Shown here: piece after piece, positions 51,801-60,000 of the stretch
Numbering within the stretch: position 1 is the first letter of the stretch
Layout: each line of letters opens with the position of its first letter
Origin: Bugula neritina
Taxonomy: Eukaryota > Bryozoa > Gymnolaemata > Cheilostomatida > Bugulidae
Reading direction: 5' to 3'
DNA length: 60,000 bases
NCBI GenBank assembly: GCA_964035545.1
Contig: OZ037766.1
Coordinates: 14,747,222-14,807,221, forward strand
Position numbers and translations under genes: made by a program
The notes under the pieces: generated by a model
The model's input: only the letters and a program-made list of their open reading frames with translations
What the model was told of the DNA's origin: nothing
Databases searched by the model: none

Positions 51801-54196
51801 TGTATGCCTGCCTACGTGTCACTAGCTTCCACAAGCTTCCACGTGGTGCTAAGTTGGCAAACAAACCCTGAGGTGCACAAAATTAAGTTTTACACAATTT
51901 TCAGTGCACTGCATCGATTCAAAGTAAGTAAATATAAACTATAAATGAAGCCCTTACAGAGAAATTCATGTACACAGTAGTTATCATGATTAGCAAGGAA
52001 TCTGTATGGGCATTATTAGCAAGATCTGTATTTCACAATGACAATAACATCAACTAAAATGCTTTATACATCTTTATATAATCTACATACCATTGAATTC
52101 TATTGGAGTTCCATTTTTATAGAACTTGATGGTTGGGTAGCCAGAAACCTCAAGCTCAGAGCAAGTTGTTTCATGCACAGTACAGTCCATTTTGCCGAGT
52201 TTAATAGAAGAGCCCTCTTCAGCCAATGCTGTTGCTACTTTCACATACTCTGGAGCTAGGGCTTTGCAATGGCCGCACCAGGGAGCATCTACAGTGCAAG
52301 CCAAAAGTATTACAACACGTTGATGCCGTCATTTGACAAAAATTGCTAGAATAGAAGATAAAAGAATAAATCTGATCTAACCCTAGCATGCTCTTGCCTA
52401 ATAACCAATAAAACATACTTTTATATAACATTTTATTTTCAAGACTTGATATTCTTTGTTGTTTGTAAATTTGCACAGCTGACAAAACATTATCTGTTTT
52501 TTTCCAAGTGAAATATAATTCTGAAGACTGATTAGATCAGAAAGTAATACTAGGTGGTGTCAAAACCGAAAATTAATATGATGGGAATACTTTTAGATGA
52601 TTTAGAAAAAACTCAATTTACAAGAGTTGTCCTTCACGTTTTTTTTAAACATGGTATAAAAACTGTGGCATTTCATATTAAAAGCCACATTAAGCATACT
52701 TATTATATGCTATATTTCTTTTAAAAGATGCAGAATGAGGAAAGCATTAGCTTGGTGTATTGGTCATGATCATTTCATTTTCGGAAATCAAAACTAAAAT
52801 CCAACCTATAGCAGCATACCTGAAAACAATTTTTCTGTATTTCTACACTAGGGCACTCTTGTCAATTTTATATTATTAACCATTGGGAAACTAAATCTAT
52901 CAAGTATAAATACAGCAAAAGAATGCAAATTTTCTGTTTTATCCCAGGTATTCGTTTAATTTAAATCACACCTATTTTAGAAATTTTTGAATTTTTACAT
53001 TTTAGAATAAATAATAGATTGAAAAGAAACAGTGTTGGGTAAAATCAGCAAATCTTGAGCCTTTTAATAAAGTTAAGATAGCTCATCTGTTGTTTTATAT
53101 TCTTTTGCAAAGCCTAAAAGTTCAAATCTTGCAAAGTTTTTCAACAGGATCCAACACAAAACATATTGAAGTATATAGGCCAGCAGACTACTATTGACAG
53201 TACATTATTATGAGTATTATAATTAAAACTATGCTAAAATTCCAACAGGTTATGTCTATATAACTAATATATCTAATGACTACTATAGACATAGAATCAG
53301 CTTTAAACATTGACTCTCTTTTATTCTTTCATAACCAATACTACGTGGCAAAACTTCAACAACCACCAGTATCACTATGTGACAATACTAGATAGAATGG
53401 TTGCAATAAGCATAGCAAATTATAGTTACAGTAATTATTGAGTTAAAAAAATAGGATATTTATCCTTATTAATTGTGAAAATTTATCATCATTGTGATTT
53501 TTATGATAGTAATCATCATCTTGAAAATCATTACAGTTATTTACTATTACTACCATTATCATTATGGTTATGATTATATAAAAAATCAGACTAGGCATTA
53601 ATATTTAATAAATATAGTAAGCAACATAAACATAACTATCAGTGTGAATATCAATATGAATATCAAAATATTAAAAACAGTAACACTAAATCTAATACTA
53701 AGTAAAATACTTGTACTTATATTATAAATATAAGTATTACTTATTACTATTTATAAGTATTGGTATTACTATTGCTATTTAAATTTAATAAATAGTGTTC
53801 ACCGTCTACGATAACAATTACTAGTACAGTATTACTATTAATATTCCTATAAAGTATCACTCTAAGTATAAAATATAAAAATTATAATGAATATTAATAT
53901 AATTTTTAAAACAATCATTATAAGAAATAATTGTTAACTTAATATAAGAGTAGAAAAAGAGTAGCAATAGATAAAAGTAGGACTAAGAATCAGTATGATA
54001 CTAAATAGTAACACTGACAGCATTGCCATAAGGCATTAGTATAGGACTTACAAAATTCAGCAAGAAGATACTGATGCTCTTTGACGACATCTTTGAAGTT
54101 ATCATCTGTCAAGACAAGTACACCATCTTCCACTTCTACAGCTGCTAAATTGATTGCAGCAATGGCTGCTAGTACAGCACAAAAAAGTAGATTCAT
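45853..54196 (-). CDS. P4HB: Protein disulfide isomerase (PDI/P4HB type), 11 exons, 533 residues
   Basis: Minus-strand exons: 54196-54052, 52288-52091, 51670-51537, 51289-51047, 50819-50694, 50412-50302, 49777-49567, 49218-49040, 47961-47869, 47573-47460, 45900-45853. Phases agree from ATG to TAA. The order is a signal peptide ([20 protein letters not shown]), a thioredoxin domain a with [15 protein letters not shown] (active cysteines at 53 and 56), b and b' domains, and domain a' with [15 protein letters not shown] (394 and 397). A very acidic tail ([14 protein letters not shown]) follows and the C-terminus is HIEL, a known KDEL variant for retrieval to the ER. The enzyme forms and rearranges disulfides in the ER lumen. 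The length is slightly above the roughly 500 residues usual for the family because of the acidic tail. A possible extra micro-exon (46106-46092, FEHFE, or 46115-46092) fits between the last two exons in phase 0; whether it is used is unclear. Confidence 0.96.
46781..47248. mobile_element. hAT-type MITE (468 bp) in the last PDI intron
   Basis: The ends are CAGAGTTGGGGTAATTTGTA and the complement of CAGGGTTGGGGTCCATTAC. They are flanked by CACTCGAG (46773-46780) and CACTCTAG (47249-47256), an 8 bp target duplication with one difference. The interior is full of TGTAATTGTAATTAATTACA words, which pair across the element. Termini starting CAG(A/G)GTTGGG with an 8 bp duplication are typical of hAT MITEs. 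No coding capacity. Confidence 0.85.
48524..48793 (-). other. Candidate alternative last exon of PDI (no ER-retention signal)
   Basis: On the minus strand, an acceptor TTTTCTAG ends at 48794 and a frame stays open for 89 codons to a stop at 48524. The entry phase (0) is exactly that left by PDI exon 49218-49040. Joined there, the protein would end ...[15 protein letters not shown]... and finish LSLNMIKEF. It would lack the last part of domain a', the acidic tail and HIEL. AATAAA on the minus strand at 48429-48434 is suitably placed. Base composition is GC-richer than the intron around it. It could also be a relic of an inserted sequence. Confidence 0.3.
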
Positions 54197-55464
54197 TGTG
54201 TTACAATATATTTACAATTTATGATATTTTTAAATTATATATTTAATAAACACAATGAATGGAAATTAAAATGCGGATAGAAACTTTGCAAGAAAGTTAC
54301 TTCTGAACGAAGTGGAAGAGCTAAATTTTCAGACTTTAACCTTCGAACAGAAAACGTGTCATTGATTTGTCGCGTAACAACTCATTTCTATTATAGGACA
54401 ATTATAACCGTGGATATTTTTCATTCGTCAACATTTGGCCAATAGGACATGTATTTAGAGTTCGAAAAACAAAAATAAATGCTATGCTCACGTGTAATGA
54501 TGCGTGGCCAAACTGCCAGTATTGAAATTACACAGTGAAATGTGATAATAGTCACATACACTTGGAGTTCTTGTAGCAATCACCGAAGAGGAAAAAAGAT
54601 TACAAATTTTCGCTTTACTAAACTTGAGCATAAATTTCATAGCTCATGTTCTACAAATGCTATACCTTTGCAAACTGGCTTATGCATTATTTTTAGAAAC
54701 TATGATTACAGGCAGTAGGTATTGTTATATTTTTCCCATTATAATGTTTAGGGTGGATCCTATATGCACTATGTCCTGTTTGATTTATAGCTCCAAACAC
54801 TTCACAGATGATATGAGAGAAAGTTTATATTTAACCCAATATATACAAGTAACAATAAAAATACATTCAAATTCTATAATACATTCACAGGTCTACTATC
54901 TATCTTCACCTACTACTCTCAACTGTCAACTATATAAAACTGTCCGGAAGCAATTTTTATTGTTTAAACTTTACATGTAATGGAACTTTAATGTACAATA
55001 ACAATTACTTTAAACAACATTTACCGTATGGCACAGTTTTTATTATTTACAAACTAGGCGTTAAGCAATGTTTTGAACTGTAACATACATTGCAAGAACA
55101 ATATAGAAGAATTATCAATTTAATAAATAAAAATGTTATCACATAACCATGACCAATCTGCTTAGAGAAATAACTAAATACATTATAAAAAGAACTAACT
55201 GAAATTAAATGCATGTTATTAAATTAACTACAATTTTACAAAAATAAAGTTAAAACATATCTTTTTACGTTGCATGCCTGTATGAAGCTTACAAATAATA
55301 CAGCTTATCATGAGCATAACATAACTGTATTTTCTTAATTTGTATACATTTAACATGCCATAGTTTGTAAGTAGAAAAGAGTTTAAACTCAACTGTGCTA
55401 TAGTCATAAAAAAGCTTTTATTAGTTGCTTTTCTCTAATGTTTACATTATCTGTACATTATTTG
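54197..55464. other. PDI promoter side and 3' flank of the next gene
   Basis: Upstream of the PDI start lie CCAAT (54438-54447 area), a CACGTG word near 54490 and GCGTGGCCAAA near 54504, plausible promoter elements. The rest, to about 55410, shows no exon. The plus-strand open frame at 54624-54980 has no support. An AATAAA for the minus-strand terminal exon lies at 55417-55422. Confidence 0.4.
54409..54427 (-). promoter_or_regulatory. Near-match to an ER-stress response element upstream of PDI
   Basis: On the minus strand the sequence reads CGAAT, nine bases, CCACG. The ERSE consensus is CCAAT-N9-CCACG, so there is a single mismatch with the exact spacing. It lies about 215-230 bases upstream of the PDI start codon, where ATF6/XBP1 control would be expected for an ER chaperone. 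With one mismatch in AT-rich DNA it could be chance. Confidence 0.35.
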
Positions 55465-55709
55465 CTAAGAACTAGTGCTGGTACTAGTGATGGTGACTAC
55501 AACAGAGGTGCCACTGCTGCAAGAATAACTTTCCTCCTCCGAGATGGTGTTCAAGAGATGAGAGCTACCCTGATGAGTAATCATACTCGGTCTACATCCA
55601 TGCTTTCCGTGCTTTATGCTGGCCAAAGGTGCACGAGATAAAGTCACGTTGTTAGAAAACAACTCCCGTTTCAGATCATACATTTCAAACATGGACTCTT
55701 GATGGCTAT
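55465..55709 (-). CDS. Last coding exon of an unidentified minus-strand gene (partial)
   Basis: A clear acceptor (ACTATGTTTCAG) precedes 80 codons plus a stop, entered in phase 1. The sequence reads SHQESMFEMYDLKRELF..., has GKHGCRPSMITHQGSSH and NTISEEESYSCSSG in the middle, and ends in a Ser/Thr-rich TITSTSTSS. AATAAA at 55417-55422 gives a fitting polyadenylation site. The composition suits a cytoplasmic C-terminal tail, but no family is recognisable. The upstream exons must lie to the right. The gypsy element at 56.05-60 kb separates them from this exon, so it is probably an intron insertion in the same orientation. Confidence 0.5.
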
Positions 55710-56051
55710 CTGAAACATAGTGAATTATTCTGAGACGTGGAAATAATCTCGGTAGCAATTTTATAATCAGATTTGTAATAACTAACATGCCAGATCTATA
55801 GAAAACTGTTGTCCTAGATTTCCTCTTCCAGAATGGGATGTATTGCCTTAACTATTAATACTGAATGAATATTAATGTGTTAAAGGGGCACCTAATATTT
55901 TGATCTTGGTTACTCGTTGATTAACACTTAATTTATGGGTAAATCAATGAAAGAAAACATTTTAATAAAAACCCATTATAATATGCTTGCTACACTCTTA
56001 TGCAACAAATTTTAACTTGAATAGTGTTATGTTTTCCAGATTTAGGGTTGA
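55710..56051. other. Gap between the terminal exon and the LTR
   Basis: AT-rich DNA with no exon visible, probably intron sequence of the minus-strand gene that ends at 55465. Its right border depends on where the LTR stops (56052 or 56096). Confidence 0.35.
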
Positions 56052-56095
56052 TGTGCCACCAAGAGAGTCTATTTATCACTAGAGAAACTTCACCG

Positions 56096-56329
56096 TGTTA
56101 AGTCGAGTAGATATCGTTATATTTTAATACAAGAATACATAATAAAATCTAATGTACAACAGTAATGATACGCACATCTATTTAATTTACAGCACTATCC
56201 TCAACTGAGCTAGTAGCGCGAAGCTGCTACTATTACTCAGAAACAGCCTAACTAATTGGCTAATACATTGTTCCGGGTCAATACGCAACCTTGCGTATTG
56301 TGTTGCTGGTAGCTCCACGAGCCACCACA
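56096..56329 (-). repeat. 3' LTR of the gypsy element (left border uncertain)
   Basis: The LTR starts directly after the polypurine tract with TGTGGTGGCTCGTGG on the minus strand. It ends either at TTAACA (56096, 234 bp) or further on at GGTGGCACA (56052, 278 bp). The second choice gives the longer terminal inverted match TGTG...CACA. The 5' LTR, outside the window, would settle this. An internal hairpin ACGCAAGGTTGCGTATT lies near its start. Confidence 0.6.
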
Positions 56330-56343
56330 CTGCCCCCTCCAGC
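56330..56343 (-). other. Polypurine tract
   Basis: GCTGGAGGGGGCAG lies immediately upstream of the LTR start on the minus strand, the usual plus-strand primer site of LTR retrotransposons. Confidence 0.65.
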
Positions 56344-56597
56344 AGAAAGCCCTCTTTCTGATAAAAATATAATTCACATAAAAAAACGTATACTTCGTTG
56401 TGGAGAGAGAGAACAGTATAAAAGTATATACAAAAAAAAACAACTGATAAAATATACAGGTATACATATAAAACGTGCACAATGCGTAATATGTAAGAGA
56501 AAATCCTATTTACATGTAAAGTACGTGCCACCATAATGGTAGGGAATGCCACAGAGAGGTAGGGGAAGAGTAGTATGGAGTTGGAGATAGACTCATG

Positions 56598-57671
56598 TTA
56601 ACTGCGGGCCGCCCGCTTCATGCGTTTAATAGACTCCTGTAAATATTTGAGTTCACTGGATGCAGCCTGTACCCGTGGGGCCAGCCTATACACTTCTTGC
56701 TCCAAGTCGTGTACCCTAGCTTCTACTTCACGTAGGTTGCGGGCCCAGGGGGACGAGCGAGAGGAAGGCAGCTGTCTGTGTCTTTTCCGCTCTGAGGATG
56801 GAAGGGGAGGAGGGAGTGTATATGCATTTGTGTCCACCCTCTGTAGTATGACACGAGGAAAGGTATGCGGTATGCGTAGAGGACCGTGAGGTGGAGAGTT
56901 AGTAGACTGTGTAGGGTTATCCGCGGCTCCAGAGATGATGGGTCGCGGGGAAGGGAAGCCTTGCTCCAGGCGAGATAGCCGAGCTGAGTCAGTGATGAGT
57001 GGTTTGATGGCGTTGAGAAAGGCAGGATAGGATGATTCGTCTACTTCATAGACATGCCCTTGATAACACTGCATAGTACGTTGGTGCCGCAGTAGGTAAT
57101 CACGATTGTAACTATATTCTCCGCAAGGGCAGAAAGTGGTGATGTAGTGTTGCGGCAAGTGTACTTTCAGTCTGCGGTGGGTTGTGAATCGCTGCTGGCA
57201 GAGGTTGCATTCACGATTACTCTCCCCTCCTTGATGGGTCCTAATCTCTCTCTCTGTGGCAGGAGTAATCCAGTTGGAGGTTGCTTCCAACTGGGGTGGC
57301 AGTTGCCTGGTTGTAGAAGTTGTTGGGGCCGGCTCTGGGTCCCACGCCATCTCTAGAGAAGGCATGCCCGGAGAGACGGGCGCGAGTGTGTCTACAAAAG
57401 TAGAATTATTGTTAGATCGCGGTGGATCTTTACAACATAATTCTAGTGACTGTCGACCGTTGCTAGCCTGAGAGTCACAGCTTTTGGAATGCACTCGAGG
57501 AACCGATGAATCATGTGTGGACTGACCAAGAACAGTGTCTAGCTCCAGGTCTAACAGACCGTCGGCCATTACAGTGTCTTCATCGTCATTCATATGAAAC
57601 GTGGTTCCCAGTAATTCTGATTCAATCTGCTGAATTAGTTCAGAATTTACTGGCATCGAGCCCGTTTCCAT
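56598..57671 (-). CDS. Extra ORF of the gypsy element: zinc-finger and coiled-coil protein, 357 residues
   Basis: A true ATG at 57671 starts a stop-free frame that lies 17 bases after the pol stop, in a different frame. Residues about 1-150 are acidic and Ser/Pro-rich. At about 155-205 there is a C2H2 finger (CNLCQQRFTTHRRLKVHLPQH) followed by a second, Cys-rich finger-like unit (FCPCGEYSYNRDYLLRHQRT). The middle is Pro/Arg-rich, and residues about 310-350 form a heptad-like coiled coil (EVEARVHDLEQEVYRLA) ending in a basic KRMKRAARS. There is no signal peptide, membrane anchor or envelope feature, although it sits in the env position. A nucleic-acid-binding or targeting role is inference. 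I know no family for it. Confidence 0.7.
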   Translation of the reverse strand: METGSMPVNSELIQQIESELLGTTFHMNDDEDTVMADGLLDLELDTVLGQSTHDSSVPRVHSKSCDSQASNGRQSLELCCKDPPRSNNNSTFVDTLAPVSPGMPSLEMAWDPEPAPTTSTTRQLPPQLEATSNWITPATEREIRTHQGGESNRECNLCQQRFTTHRRLKVHLPQHYITTFCPCGEYSYNRDYLLRHQRTMQCYQGHVYEVDESSYPAFLNAIKPLITDSARLSRLEQGFPSPRPIISGAADNPTQSTNSPPHGPLRIPHTFPRVILQRVDTNAYTLPPPLPSSERKRHRQLPSSRSSPWARNLREVEARVHDLEQEVYRLAPRVQAASSELKYLQESIKRMKRAARS

Positions 57672-57688
57672 GAATAGGAATACAAGAC

Positions 57689-60000
57689 TTATACTGGCTT
57701 ACCTGGGAACTCGGTATTAATGTCCATACTCAACGTTCTTGGTAAGATTGGAGCTGGTTGTGAGATACGTCTGCCTTTGGCGATGTCAGCATAAGAAAAG
57801 GCTGAGCATCGTTTCTGAGGCACGAGGTCGGAACTATTTGCTTTACGCGCATTAATTCCTCCCACTATTCCGCCCTCGCAAAAGTTGATATTTGCGTGGG
57901 GTTCACAACTCCAACATTTTATCGTACGGTTTTCCCCTAGACTTTCATGTGCGCCGCTTCTAATGCAGTCACATACGAAGTCTTTTAAATATGGTGGGGG
58001 TTTCCTCGTACGCTGTCCCCTTTCTAGGGGGGGTGACACGCTTGCCGGTTCGTTAGTAGGGGCCTCTAATGGCGTCTCTACTTCACCATTAGTGGTCACC
58101 TCTTCTTGTTTTCCGGATGGAGCCCCTCCCTCCGTGGGGGTTTGCACTTCCGGAACCGGTTCGGTTTCTGGAAGTGATGGAATTAGACTTGGCGGTGGCG
58201 GACACGCTTCTGTTGACAAAAGCTGCCGCTCCTCTCTCACCAAGTTTTCTTCCCGCGGTATGACCACTTCGTATTCAGGTCCATGCCGCCGTCGCCCGCG
58301 CGTTGTTGTCTGCCTCCTGGGCTCTAACAACGGGGGGGCTTCTCCCACTCCGTCGGGGCTAGCCCAATACGGTTTCAAGCGAGACTCATTCTGGATAGAC
58401 ACCTGTCCTGAGCGCTCGATCTTGTACGTATGATTGGGCATAGCCTCGACGACCACGTAGGGGCCTACGAACTTAGGCTTCAGTTTATCAGCCTGTCCGC
58501 GACGCCTACGGTAATTGACCATCCACACCTTATCTCCCGTTTGATAGAGAGGTGGTTCATCGGAATCTTCGTGCCGCACCTTCCACTGCCGTTGGCGCAG
58601 TATCTCGTGTGCGGCCTTCATCCGTTCCACTAGTTCACTGGCATACTCGTGAACCGAGTTGTCTTGCTCTGGAACGTGATAGGTGAGATGGTCAGGGACA
58701 CGAGTCTCTCTCCCGAGCATCAAGAGGTTTGGGGTCTCACCAGTACTGGTGTGTGGGGTGCTACGGTATGCACGCATGACTTGCGGCAACACCGTATCCC
58801 ATTCCTCTTGACCTCGTCCAAGGAGGAGACTCCGGAGTGCATCACCCAGCATCCGGTTGTTGCGCTCCACCACCCCGTTACCTTGAGGGTGGTAGGGGGT
58901 GGTCCTGCTCTGATTTACTCCCCAGAGGTGACAAAGGTCGCTCATCAGTTGAGACTGGAATTGAGCGCCTTGATCAGAGTGTATCTGTTCAGGGAGTCCA
59001 AAATAACAGAATACATGTAGGTCTAGTGCCCTGGCCACTGTTGGGGCTGACGCATCTGGGATAGCCAAAGCATCCGCCCACCTAGTAAAGTGGTTGGTTA
59101 GTACTAGGATCCAATTATTGCCTCTGGGGGTCAGGGGCATGGGTCCGACCAGGTCTACAGCGACTACTTGCCAGGGCCTACCAGCATATAGCCTCCGCCG
59201 TCCTGCTTCACCAGGGGGGCGGCTATGCTTACTGGCCTGGCAGATCTCACACTGTTTGACTCTGAGCCGGACGTCACGCTCCATTTGCGGCCAATACCAC
59301 CGGAGTCGTAATTTGGATATCACTCTCTTGACCCCTGCGTGGGCCTGTTTGTGAGTATCCCAAATCAACTCACGGCGGATGGCCGTGGGACAGACTACCC
59401 TCTTCCTTTCCGGGTGTCTGCCGCTGGCAGCTAGAGAGATGGTTAGTAACCCATCCTGCCCGATCCGCAGCGAGTCCCAATGCTGACAGTATAGCCGGAA
59501 CTCGGCGCATCCCTGTCGTATGCGTTCCTCGCTGGGTCGTCGCCCTTCCCTTTTGGCCCGGTATATGTCCGCCACGACTCCAGGCAGCTCTTCTTGGAGC
59601 TTCTTCAGCTCTCGAACATTACCGGCCAGTACAGGGTTGGCGCGGAGGTTTTGTACATCCTCCGGGGACTCATCAACTCTTTGCCTGAGTTGACCTTGGT
59701 CCCAGTCAAACGGTGCTCCGTGGTGAGCCAGCGTCTCCAACTTGCATCGCGGGGGACCTCCATCCCTCCTCTCAATGTTGAGACACTGTTTGCAACCTCC
59801 GTCAGGTCGGCGACTTAACCCATCCGCATTGCTGTGTCTCTTGCCCGGTCGATGTTCGATCCGGTATGAGAATTCAGCTAGGATTTCGAGCCACCGGGCG
59901 ACCTGACTAGGGGGCTCTGCTCTCTTGCACAACCAGATCAGCGAGGCATGATCCGTACGCAGCCGGAACTTCCTGCCGTATAGGTATGGTCTGAAGTGCT
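57689..60000 (-). CDS. pol: Gypsy pol polyprotein, C-terminal part (RNase H end, integrase), partial
   Basis: The frame is open from the window edge. First comes the end of RNase H (RTDHASLIWL, then HRPGKRHSNADGLSRRP). Next is the integrase zinc-binding domain (H-x-H then CEICQASK) and the catalytic core, with Asp in AVDLVGP, Asp in HSDQGAQF and Glu in VVERNNRM: an intact DDE triad. A GPY/F-type motif follows (KPKFVGPYVVVEA). No chromodomain follows; instead there is an extension of about 200 residues rich in Pro/Glu, with a small Cys cluster (CDCIRSG...CWSCEP). A consensus splice donor (CCCAG|GTAAGC) lies at 57703, just before the stop. Reverse transcriptase and protease are outside the window. 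Confidence 0.93.
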   Translation of the reverse strand, partial: HFRPYLYGRKFRLRTDHASLIWLCKRAEPPSQVARWLEILAEFSYRIEHRPGKRHSNADGLSRRPDGGCKQCLNIERRDGGPPRCKLETLAHHGAPFDWDQGQLRQRVDESPEDVQNLRANPVLAGNVRELKKLQEELPGVVADIYRAKREGRRPSEERIRQGCAEFRLYCQHWDSLRIGQDGLLTISLAASGRHPERKRVVCPTAIRRELIWDTHKQAHAGVKRVISKLRLRWYWPQMERDVRLRVKQCEICQASKHSRPPGEAGRRRLYAGRPWQVVAVDLVGPMPLTPRGNNWILVLTNHFTRWADALAIPDASAPTVARALDLHVFCYFGLPEQIHSDQGAQFQSQLMSDLCHLWGVNQSRTTPYHPQGNGVVERNNRMLGDALRSLLLGRGQEEWDTVLPQVMRAYRSTPHTSTGETPNLLMLGRETRVPDHLTYHVPEQDNSVHEYASELVERMKAAHEILRQRQWKVRHEDSDEPPLYQTGDKVWMVNYRRRRGQADKLKPKFVGPYVVVEAMPNHTYKIERSGQVSIQNESRLKPYWASPDGVGEAPPLLEPRRQTTTRGRRRHGPEYEVVIPREENLVREERQLLSTEACPPPPSLIPSLPETEPVPEVQTPTEGGAPSGKQEEVTTNGEVETPLEAPTNEPASVSPPLERGQRTRKPPPYLKDFVCDCIRSGAHESLGENRTIKCWSCEPHANINFCEGGIVGGINARKANSSDLVPQKRCSAFSYADIAKGRRISQPAPILPRTLSMDINTEFPGKPV

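Larger units (their letters stand above)
56052..60000 (-). mobile_element. Ty3/gypsy LTR retrotransposon, 3' part, continues past the window
   Basis: On the minus strand the order is the end of RNase H, integrase, a C-terminal extension, an extra ORF, a polypurine tract and an LTR, in gypsy order. The element is much GC-richer than the host DNA (about half G+C in the coding part). gag, protease, reverse transcriptase and the 5' LTR must lie right of 60000. Both large ORFs are free of stops, so the copy looks young. The target duplication cannot be checked because only one end is in the window. Confidence 0.92.

Noticed and set aside
57885-59818. Many plus-strand frames of 60-180 codons
   Set aside because: Antisense shadows of the gypsy pol frame, which has intact domain motifs.

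Overview
The window is nuclear DNA from an invertebrate metazoan. It is AT-rich, roughly two thirds A+T by eye. Its genes are broken into many short exons with GT-AG introns of about 100-1500 bases, and two animal families are recognisable (protein disulfide isomerase and a PCP4/PEP-19-type IQ peptide). A sponge, cnidarian or tunicate would fit; the sequence alone does not decide, and I name no species. I rebuilt the genes by hand by joining exons whose splice sites and codon phases agree. Five models close completely from ATG to stop, or nearly so, without any forced junction.

Layout from left to right. (1) 576-9446, plus strand: a 21-exon gene for an unrecognised lysine/arginine- and serine-rich protein of 761 residues. 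Its middle is a tandemly multiplied pair of phase-1 exons. One intron holds a 1.3 kb TA-flanked DNA transposon. (2) 12416-13704, plus: a three-exon, 64-residue PCP4/PEP-19-like calmodulin-binding peptide. (3) 15621-18137, minus: a weak candidate small gene with two alternative last exons. (4) 19.3-23.6 kb: degenerate ATTATCATTATG- and ACTTATAGTT-type repeats interrupted by a 1982 bp hAT-like giant hairpin that has a perfect 8 bp target duplication and a 1.1 kb (TA)n-rich core. (5) 25057-34711, plus: a 22-exon gene for a 901-residue multi-zinc-finger protein with U1/matrin (dsRNA-type) fingers, an Ala/Tyr-rich N-terminus, an RG-rich segment and an acidic tail. (6) 37672-43792, minus: a ten-exon gene for an unrecognised 727-residue protein beginning MGC, a predicted myristoylation/palmitoylation signal. 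A splice-donor-bearing minisatellite sits at the end of its ninth exon. (7) 44109-45415: a second copy of the TA-flanked transposon, inverted relative to the first. (8) 45853-54196, minus: a complete 11-exon protein disulfide isomerase (two WCGHC sites, acidic tail, HIEL terminus). Its introns carry a 468 bp hAT MITE and a possible alternative terminal exon. (9) 55465-55709, minus: the lone last coding exon of a gene that must continue to the right. (10) 56.05-60 kb, minus: the 3' half of a Ty3/gypsy LTR retrotransposon (RNase H end, integrase, long C-terminal extension, LTR), with an extra downstream ORF coding for a zinc-finger/coiled-coil protein instead of a visible envelope.

The genes show no shared pathway. 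PDI works in the endoplasmic reticulum, the PCP4-like peptide in calmodulin signalling, the zinc-finger protein probably in RNA binding, and the MGC protein probably at a membrane. The most unusual items are the tandem exon-pair gene, the exon-phase record of a zinc-finger-triplet duplication, the 22 bp minisatellite that multiplies a 5' splice site, the possible PDI isoform lacking its ER-retention signal, and the extra zinc-finger ORF of the retroelement.
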